Source: Streptomyces sp. LS1784
Lineage (GTDB): Bacteria; Actinomycetota; Actinomycetes; Streptomycetales; Streptomycetaceae
Direction of reading: 5' to 3'
NCBI RefSeq assembly: GCF_020103755.1
Contig: NZ_JAHSQD010000020.1
Span: 1 to 38,662, forward strand
Length of the DNA: 38,662 nucleotides
The notes under the pieces are model-generated. The model saw nothing but the letters and a program-made list of their open reading frames with translations, was not told where the DNA came from and searched no databases. The position numbers were made by a program, and so were the translations under genes. This document shows, piece by piece, positions 33,506 to 38,662 of the stretch (position 1 is its first letter; each line of letters begins with the position of its first letter).

Positions 33506-34921
33506 ATGGCCACCGAAGTCGTCCCCGTCCCCGTTCCCGCTCCCGTCCGCGGCCCCGTGCCCGCCCCCACCTCCGCGATACCCGTCCCGGCCGGGAACCG
33601 CCTGGTCGGATCGCTGTTCGACCTCACCCGCCGCCCGCTGCGCAGCTACCTCGCGGCCCGCCGCGACCACGGCGACGTGGTGCGCTTCCAGGCCGGTCCG
33701 CCCGGGCTGCGGGCCGACTTCTACGGGGTGTTCTCGCCGGATGGCGTCCGCCAGGTGCTGGCCGGCGAGGCGGCCAACTTCCGCAAGGAGAACTCCTTCT
33801 ACGACGAGCTGCGGACCAGCGTCGGCAACGGGCTGCTGACCAGCCAGGACGCCGACTACCAGCGCCAACGCCGAATGATGCAGCCGCTGTTCACCCGGCG
33901 CCGGGTGGACGGCTACGCCGGCGCGCTCGCGCAGGAGGCGCAGTCGCTCACCGAGCGCTGGCGGGCGGTGCCCGGCGGGGTGGTGGACGCGGCCGAGGAG
34001 ATGTCCCGGTTCGCGTTGCGGGCGGTCGCGCGCATCCTGTTCGGCGCCGACGTGGAGGAGGCGGTGGCGGTGGTGCACCACAGCTTCCCGGTGCTCGGCG
34101 AGTACGTGGCGGAGCGCGGCTACGCTCCGGTCCGCCTCCCGCGCACCTGGCCGACCCCGGCCAACCGGCGCGGTGCCGCGGCCCAGCGGGCGCTGTACGG
34201 GGTCTGCGACCGGATCATCGCCGAACGGGCCGCGCGCGGCGGCGACGAGGACGTGGACGACCTGCTCACCCTGCTCGGGCGGGCCCGCGACGACAACGGC
34301 GATCGGCTGGACCCGGGCGAACTCCGCGACCAGGTCCTGGTGTTCCTGCTCGCCGGGCACGAGACCACGGCCACCGCGCTGGCCTTCGCGCTGCACCTGC
34401 TGGCGATCCACCCCGAGCACCGGCGGCTCGCCCGGGAGGAGGCACGGACCGTCCTGGCCGGGCGGGCGCCGACGGCGGCGGACCTGGACGCGCTGCCGTA
34501 CATCACCCGGGTGTTGAAGGAGGCCATGCGGCTCTACCCGTCGGCGGCCCTGGGCGGGCGGCGGGCGGTCGCGGAGACCGTCATCGACGGGTACGTGATC
34601 CCGGCCGGGGCGCAGGTCGTCGTCGCGCCGCTGGTCACCCACCGGCACCCGGACCACTGGGTGGACCCGGAGCGGTTCGACCCGGACCGCTTCCTGCCGG
34701 AGGCCGAGCAGGCCCGGCACCGCTACGCCTGGTTCCCGTTCGGCGGCGGGCCGCGGGCCTGCATCGGGCAGCACTTCTCGATGCTGGAGGCGGTGCTGAC
34801 GCTGGGGGTGCTGCTGCGGGACTTCGAGGTGGAGGCGGTGGACCGGCGGGTGGCGCTCGCGCAGGCGATCACGCTGCGGGCGGCGAGCCCGATGCGGATT
34901 CGGGTGACGGCGGCCGGCTGA
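33506..34921 (+). CDS. Cytochrome P450
   Basis: 471-residue soluble haem monooxygenase. I-helix oxygen motif LLAGHETTATAL, K-helix ExxR in KEAMRLYP, and the haem loop WFPFGGGPRACIGQHF with the thiolate Cys419 are complete, so it should be active. The start is Val/Pro-rich (VVPVPVPAPVRGPVPAP). The ATG at 33506 has AAGGAG at 33495-33500. No ferredoxin or reductase gene is adjacent. It lies upstream of an MHYT protein and a conservon-type kinase; P450 genes are often near such conservons, but a functional link is only inferred. Substrate unknown. Confidence 0.93.
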   Translation: MATEVVPVPVPAPVRGPVPAPTSAIPVPAGNRLVGSLFDLTRRPLRSYLAARRDHGDVVRFQAGPPGLRADFYGVFSPDGVRQVLAGEAANFRKENSFYDELRTSVGNGLLTSQDADYQRQRRMMQPLFTRRRVDGYAGALAQEAQSLTERWRAVPGGVVDAAEEMSRFALRAVARILFGADVEEAVAVVHHSFPVLGEYVAERGYAPVRLPRTWPTPANRRGAAAQRALYGVCDRIIAERAARGGDEDVDDLLTLLGRARDDNGDRLDPGELRDQVLVFLLAGHETTATALAFALHLLAIHPEHRRLAREEARTVLAGRAPTAADLDALPYITRVLKEAMRLYPSAALGGRRAVAETVIDGYVIPAGAQVVVAPLVTHRHPDHWVDPERFDPDRFLPEAEQARHRYAWFPFGGGPRACIGQHFSMLEAVLTLGVLLRDFEVEAVDRRVALAQAITLRAASPMRIRVTAAG

Positions 34922-34979
34922 CAGGCGGCAGAAAGCCGGTAGGCAGCCGGGAGGCGACAGAGTGCGACGGACGGAGTTC

Positions 34980-35021
34980 AGCGGACAGGTGACAGATTTC
35001 AAACTCTGTTATCTGTCCGCT
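34980..35021. repeat. Palindrome element E, terminator-like
   Basis: A 42-bp imperfect palindrome: AGCGGACAG/CTGTCCGCT outer arms and a degenerate GTGACAGATTT/AAACTCTGTTAT core with two wobbles and one mismatch. Downstream GTCACCTG (35036-35043) can pair instead with CAGGTGAC (34986-34993), giving a second fold. It follows the P450 stop by about 60 bases. Confidence 0.65.
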
Positions 35022-35157
35022 GCCGTTCGTGTGCCGTCACCTGTGAGTTGTCCGCCGCTCGCCGCCCACTGGGCATACGACAGGGCCATTCGAACACATC
35101 GCTCTCGTCCTGCGGGCAGCTTTTCGGATCTTTGTCTGGGCGATTCCGGCCCCTCGA

Positions 35158-35163
35158 TAGCGT
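35158..35163 (+). promoter_or_regulatory. -10 box before the MHYT gene
   Basis: TAGCGT fits the -10 consensus. TTGTCT at 35132-35137 is 20 bases upstream, too far for an ideal -35, so the promoter may depend on an activator or another sigma factor. The leader would be about 115 nt and includes the palindrome at 35190. Confidence 0.3.
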
Positions 35164-35189
35164 CCCAGGCACCCCAGACCGGAAGCGCA

Positions 35190-35217
35190 CATGCGGTTGG
35201 CATATGCCATTCGTATG
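35190..35217. promoter_or_regulatory. Operator-like palindrome in the MHYT leader
   Basis: The centre TGGCATATGCCA (35198-35209) is a perfect 12-bp palindrome in GC-rich DNA, flanked by half-sites CATGCGGT and TTCGTATG (an imperfect inverted pair). The place between the -10 box and the start codon suits a repressor site. Confidence 0.4.
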
Positions 35218-35283
35218 CAGTCCGCCCGGCCCGGGGAGCCCGGGCGCACCGCCCCCGGGCCCGACCGGTCGACCGGAGGTCCC

Positions 35284-36147
35284 ATGGGCACCCTGAACCA
35301 CCTCAGCCTCGGCTGGCTGACGCCTGCCCTCTCGTACCTGATGGCCTGCGCCGGCGCCGCCCTCGGGCTGCGCTGCACGCTGCGAGGCCTGGCCGCGAGC
35401 GGCCCGGCCCGGAGGAACTGGCTGATGACGGCCGCCGCCGCGATCGGTTCCGGCATCTGGACCATGCACTTCGTCGCCATGTTCGGCTTCACCGTCGACG
35501 GTACCGAGCTGCGCTACAACGTCCCGCTGACCGTCCTCAGCCTCGCGGTCGCGGTGCTGGTCACCGGCCTCGGCCTGACCGTGGTCTGCTACGGCCGGCA
35601 CCGCGGTCTCTCCCTGCTGTCCGGTGGCGTCACCACCGGCCTCGGCGTTGCCGCGATGCACTACCTGGGCATGGCCGCCGTCCGGATGCACGGCGGGCTG
35701 CACTACGACGCCGCGACGGTCGCGCTGTCCGTGCTGGTCGCGGTCGGCGCCGCCACCGCCGCGCTCTGGGCCGCCGTCACCATCCGTAACGTGTACGCGG
35801 CCGCGGCCGCCGCGATGGCCATGGGCCTCGCCGTCAGCTGCATGCACTACACCGGCATGGCCGCCATCCACGTCCAGCTGGAGCCGACCCGGACCGGTCT
35901 CGGCGGGGCCAGCCCGATGGAGTTCGTCTTTCCGCTCGCCGTCGGCCTCGGCTCGTTCCTCTTCCTCGCCTCGGCGTTCGTGGCGCTCTCACCGACCGCC
36001 CAGGAACGGGCCGGCTACCGGGAGGCGGGCGAGCCGGTCGTCGAGGACTTCCCCGGCACGCACCCGCACCCCGAGCCCGCCCGGCCCAGGCCCGCCCCGG
36101 CCGAGGCCGGGCACCACGGCGCGCAGTGGCATGACCACGCCGCCTGA
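35284..36147 (+). CDS. MHYT-domain membrane sensor protein
   Basis: 287-residue protein with seven hydrophobic helices and the three MHYT motifs MHFVAMF, MHYLGMA and MHYTGMA. Their His and Met residues are proposed to bind copper and sense gases such as O2, CO or NO. The C-terminal 45 residues are hydrophilic, rich in Pro and His (HPHPEPARPRP...GHHGAQWHDHAA), which may also bind metal. There is no output domain (GGDEF, EAL or kinase), so the signal must pass to a partner. The kinase 132 bp downstream is a candidate. The ATG at 35284 has GGAGG at 35275-35279. Confidence 0.9.
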   Translation: MGTLNHLSLGWLTPALSYLMACAGAALGLRCTLRGLAASGPARRNWLMTAAAAIGSGIWTMHFVAMFGFTVDGTELRYNVPLTVLSLAVAVLVTGLGLTVVCYGRHRGLSLLSGGVTTGLGVAAMHYLGMAAVRMHGGLHYDAATVALSVLVAVGAATAALWAAVTIRNVYAAAAAAMAMGLAVSCMHYTGMAAIHVQLEPTRTGLGGASPMEFVFPLAVGLGSFLFLASAFVALSPTAQERAGYREAGEPVVEDFPGTHPHPEPARPRPAPAEAGHHGAQWHDHAA

Positions 36148-36279
36148 GCCACACCCCCAGGCCGCCCGAACCGCACGCCCACCCCGCCGGTGCCTTCCCC
36201 GCCTCCGCCCGCCCCGTCTGCGCCTCCACCTCCCGCTTCCCCGCCCTCCCGCTCTCCCCGCCCGAAAGGCTCCTCACCC

Positions 36280-38662
36280 ATGCGAGATGACCGCGGTGCC
36301 GCCCCCGGTGCCCGTCGGGGTGCCCATGCCGGGCCGCCCGCCCGTCCGCCGCGCCCCGGCCCGTGGCTGCGTGGGCTGCGCCCACGGACCGTCCGCGCCC
36401 GGATCATCGCCCTGCTGATGGTCCCGGTCGTCTCCGTCATCGCCCTGTGGGGGTTCGCCACCGTCACCACCGCCCAGGGTGTTTGGGACCTGCTGCGCCA
36501 GCGCGACGCCCAGCGCACGCTGCTCACCCCCGTCGCCGAGACGGTCGCCGGGCTGCAGGCCGAACGCACTGCCGTCGGTCAGCTGCTGGCCGCCCCGGCG
36601 ACCGCCCCCACCGCCGCCCGGGAGAGCACCCTGCGCGAGACGGCGGCGGTCACCGACCGGGCGCTCACCCCGCTGTTCCCGGACGCCCGCCACCCCGACC
36701 GGGGCTACAACCGTGCCGACGCCCAGGGCCTGGCCGGTGACGCGGCCGCCCGGCTGGACGCCCTCGGCAGCTCGCTCGCCGCCCTGCCCGCACTGCGCGA
36801 CCGGGTCCTGGCCAGGAGCGTCGGCTGGCCCGAGGCGTACGCCGCGTACGGCGAGGCGGTGGACCGGGCGCTCGCCGCCGCCGGTGCCGTCACGCCGTTC
36901 CAGGACCGCCAGGTGGCCGCCGACGCGAGGGTGCTGCTGGAGCTGGCCCGGTCCCGCGAGCTGCTCGCCCGCGAGGACGCGCTGCTGCGCGCCGCCCAGC
37001 TGTCCGGCGGGCTCGGCGACGACCAGCTGCGGGAGTTCTCCGGCGCGGCCTTCGCCCGGCGCGAGTTCGAGCGGGGCGCCGCCGCCGACCTGGGTCCCGT
37101 CGACCGGGAGGCGCTGCTCGCCGTCACCGGCGGCCAGGACCACCGCGAGCTGGCCGGGTACGAGGACAAGGTGCGGACGGCCGCCGACGGCCGGACGGCG
37201 GTCGCGGTGGTGCCGGCCGACCGCTGGGCGATGGTCGCAGGCAAGGTGGCCGGCGCCCTGCGGACCGTCGAGGACCAGGCCGGACGGATCGCCGCCGAGC
37301 GCCAGGACCCCTATGCCCTGGGCCTGTTCACCCCGGCGGGGACGGCCGTGCTGCTCGGTCTGGTCGGCGTGGTGGCCTCACTGGTGATCTCGGTGCAGAT
37401 CGGGCGAGGGCTGGTCACCGAGCTGATCGGCCTGCGCAACTCCGCACTTGAGCTCGCCGGCCGCAAACTCCCGGCGACCATGCGGAAGTTGCGAGCGGGA
37501 GAGGAGGTGGACATCGAGGCCGAGGCGCCCGGACCGGTGGAGCGGGGCGACGAGATCGGCCAGGTGCACCGGGCGCTGGGCACCGTCCAGCGGGCGGCCG
37601 TCACGGCGGCCGTGGAACGGGCCGAGGTGCTCTCCGGGGTCTCCGGGGTGTTCGTCAACCTCGCGCGCCGCAGCCAGGTCCTGGTACACCGCCAACTCAC
37701 GCTGCTGGACGCTATGGAGCGCCGCACCGACGACCCGTCCGAGCTGGCCGACCTGTTCCGGCTGGACCACCTCACCACCCGGATGCGCCGGCACGCCGAG
37801 GGCCTGATCATCCTCTCCGGGGCGGCCCCCGGCCGGGGTTGGCGCCGGCCCGTCCCGCTGGTGGACGTGGTGCGCGCGGCCGTCTCGGAGGTCGAGGAGT
37901 ACGCCCGGGTCGAGGTGCATCCGCTGCCGCGGGCCGCCGTGGTCGGCCACGCCGTCGCCGACCTCACCCACCTGGTGGCCGAACTCGTCGAGAACGCCAC
38001 CGGGTTCTCCCCGCCGCACACCCGGGTGCACATCCGGGGCGAACGGGTCGGCAACGGCTTCGCGCTGGAGATCGAGGACCGCGGCCTCGGCATGGGCCCG
38101 GAGGTGCTGGCCTCGGCCAATCGCCGGATCGCCGCGGCCGAGCAGGCCGACCTCTTCGACAGCGACCGGCTCGGCCTGTTCGTGGTCAGCCGGCTCGCCC
38201 GACGGCAGGACGTCAAGGTCTCGCTGGTGACCTCCGCGTACGGCGGCACCACGGCGGTGGTCCTGCTGCCGACCACGCTGCTGGCCGACGAAGCGGCGGC
38301 GGTGGATCCGGAGGACCTGCGGTACGGCTTCGAACCGGTCGCGCCCGCGCCGCCCGCAGCGATGTCGGATGGCGCGGTGGTCGGGGTGGGGCCCGCGGAG
38401 CCGGTGTTCACCGAGCGGGCGCAGCAGGGCGGCCCGGAGCCGGAGTTCGCGCCGGTGCACGGTCACGTGGAGGGCCCGACGGGTGGTCCGAGCAGCGACC
38501 CGACCGGCAGCCCGACCGGCGGTCCGACCGGCGATCCGAGGTACCGGGAGCACCCGCGGGGCAGGGGGGATGACGGGCTTCCGGCGGCGGGTGGGCCGCC
38601 GCCGGAGGGCGGGGCGCTGCTGCCGTTCGGCGCCCGGGGCAGTGACCCCGGGCCGGTGCGCC
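36280..38662 (+). CDS. NIT-domain sensor histidine kinase (conservon CvnA-like), cut by the right edge
   Basis: 794 codons are visible with no stop. A short Arg/Pro-rich N-terminus is followed by helix 1 (about 42-63, IIALLMVPVVSVIALWGF), an extracellular nitrate/nitrite-sensing-like helical domain (about 65-345), helix 2 (about 348-374) and HAMP. A dimerisation region with His470 (VHRQL) and His497 (LDHLTTRMRRHAEG) follows, then an HATPase domain (N-box ELVENATGFS near 568-577, G-box EDRGLGMG near 599). The C-terminus has GPTG/SDPTG repeats. Such kinases head conservons encoding a roadblock protein, DUF742 and a GTPase; those would lie beyond the window. AAAGG at 36265-36269 is the likely ribosome site. 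Confidence 0.88.
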   Translation, partial: MRDDRGAAPGARRGAHAGPPARPPRPGPWLRGLRPRTVRARIIALLMVPVVSVIALWGFATVTTAQGVWDLLRQRDAQRTLLTPVAETVAGLQAERTAVGQLLAAPATAPTAARESTLRETAAVTDRALTPLFPDARHPDRGYNRADAQGLAGDAAARLDALGSSLAALPALRDRVLARSVGWPEAYAAYGEAVDRALAAAGAVTPFQDRQVAADARVLLELARSRELLAREDALLRAAQLSGGLGDDQLREFSGAAFARREFERGAAADLGPVDREALLAVTGGQDHRELAGYEDKVRTAADGRTAVAVVPADRWAMVAGKVAGALRTVEDQAGRIAAERQDPYALGLFTPAGTAVLLGLVGVVASLVISVQIGRGLVTELIGLRNSALELAGRKLPATMRKLRAGEEVDIEAEAPGPVERGDEIGQVHRALGTVQRAAVTAAVERAEVLSGVSGVFVNLARRSQVLVHRQLTLLDAMERRTDDPSELADLFRLDHLTTRMRRHAEGLIILSGAAPGRGWRRPVPLVDVVRAAVSEVEEYARVEVHPLPRAAVVGHAVADLTHLVAELVENATGFSPPHTRVHIRGERVGNGFALEIEDRGLGMGPEVLASANRRIAAAEQADLFDSDRLGLFVVSRLARRQDVKVSLVTSAYGGTTAVVLLPTTLLADEAAAVDPEDLRYGFEPVAPAPPAAMSDGAVVGVGPAEPVFTERAQQGGPEPEFAPVHGHVEGPTGGPSSDPTGSPTGGPTGDPRYREHPRGRGDDGLPAAGGPPPEGGALLPFGARGSDPGPVR

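Larger units (their letters stand above)
34922..35283. other. Intergenic region between the P450 and the MHYT gene
   Basis: 362 bp. The first 130 bases hold palindrome element E. From 35050 to 35220 the DNA is AT-richer and holds a -10-like TAGCGT and an operator-like palindrome, listed separately. An in-frame ATG at 35191 lies within the palindrome and has no ribosome site. I see no gene. Confidence 0.5.

Noticed and set aside
33287-35002. 571-codon minus-strand frame opposite the P450
   Set aside because: The P450 on the plus strand has all haem and oxygen motifs, and the mirror frame shows none.
33506-38662. A natural-product gene cluster around the P450
   Set aside because: No synthase, peptide precursor, ferredoxin or tailoring partner is present; a single P450 beside sensor genes is not enough.

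Overview
The window looks like an ordinary chromosomal stretch of a very GC-rich actinomycete. Streptomycetaceae (Streptomyces or Kitasatospora) is the best guess. The reasons are codon third positions that are almost all G or C, frequent GTG/TTG starts, 4-nt ATGA/GTGA gene overlaps, TAGxxT -10 boxes without leaders, tandem two-component genes, MHYT and nitrate-sensing (NIT) kinases, and a paaABCDE cluster. I see no rRNA, tRNA, CRISPR, phage or transposase gene. The genus is an inference.

Layout. 1-408: start of an unrecognised two-helix membrane protein on the minus strand, cut by the left edge. 827-5942: a plus-strand catabolic and uptake block for hydantoins or reduced pyrimidines: nitrilase-type N-carbamoyl hydrolase, D-hydantoinase/dihydropyrimidinase, F420-type LLM oxidoreductase and NCS1 permease. 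It has a promoter and operator-like palindromes upstream and a 62-bp perfect palindrome right at its end. 6213-6951: two YeaQ/YmgE-type small membrane proteins, the second overlapping a convergent ADP-ribosylglycohydrolase. 8015-9674: aldo/keto reductase plus TetR regulator (minus). 10025-10939: SAM methyltransferase (minus). 11162-13236: two-component system. 13875-15634: possible small ORF coupled to an M20 peptidase with an unusual pentapeptide-repeat N-terminus.

15883-19934: paaABCDE, the phenylacetyl-CoA ring epoxidase and its reductase, with a promoter and TetR-like operator. 19938-21146: FAD/NAD(P) monooxygenase-like protein (minus). 21232-24154: YbjQ protein, an unknown acidic protein, a TPR-like protein and a Pth2-type peptidyl-tRNA hydrolase. 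24211-26695 (minus): ABC exporter of one ATPase and two duplicated permeases, divergent from a second two-component system (26895-28930) that probably controls it. 28960-31923 (minus): molybdate transporter modA-modB-(small ORF)-modC. 32317-33384: Deinococcus-type RNA ligase. 33506-34921: cytochrome P450. 35284-36147: MHYT membrane sensor. 36280 to the right edge: NIT-domain sensor kinase of the conservon type.

The most unusual features are listed here. (1) A dispersed family of large AT-richer palindromes with core ACAGATTT..AAATCTGT or outer arm CAGCTGACAG sits at five gene borders. (2) A 50-codon ORF fits exactly between modB and modC with ATGA overlaps at both ends. (3) The M20 peptidase carries nine K-[TSP]-[AV]-x-x pentapeptides and a coupled small ORF upstream. 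(4) The 10-mer ACCGAACGGT occurs both in the paa operator and before the M20 unit. (5) Many proteins here have short-repeat, low-complexity termini. No function was verified by search; all family calls come from reading motifs.
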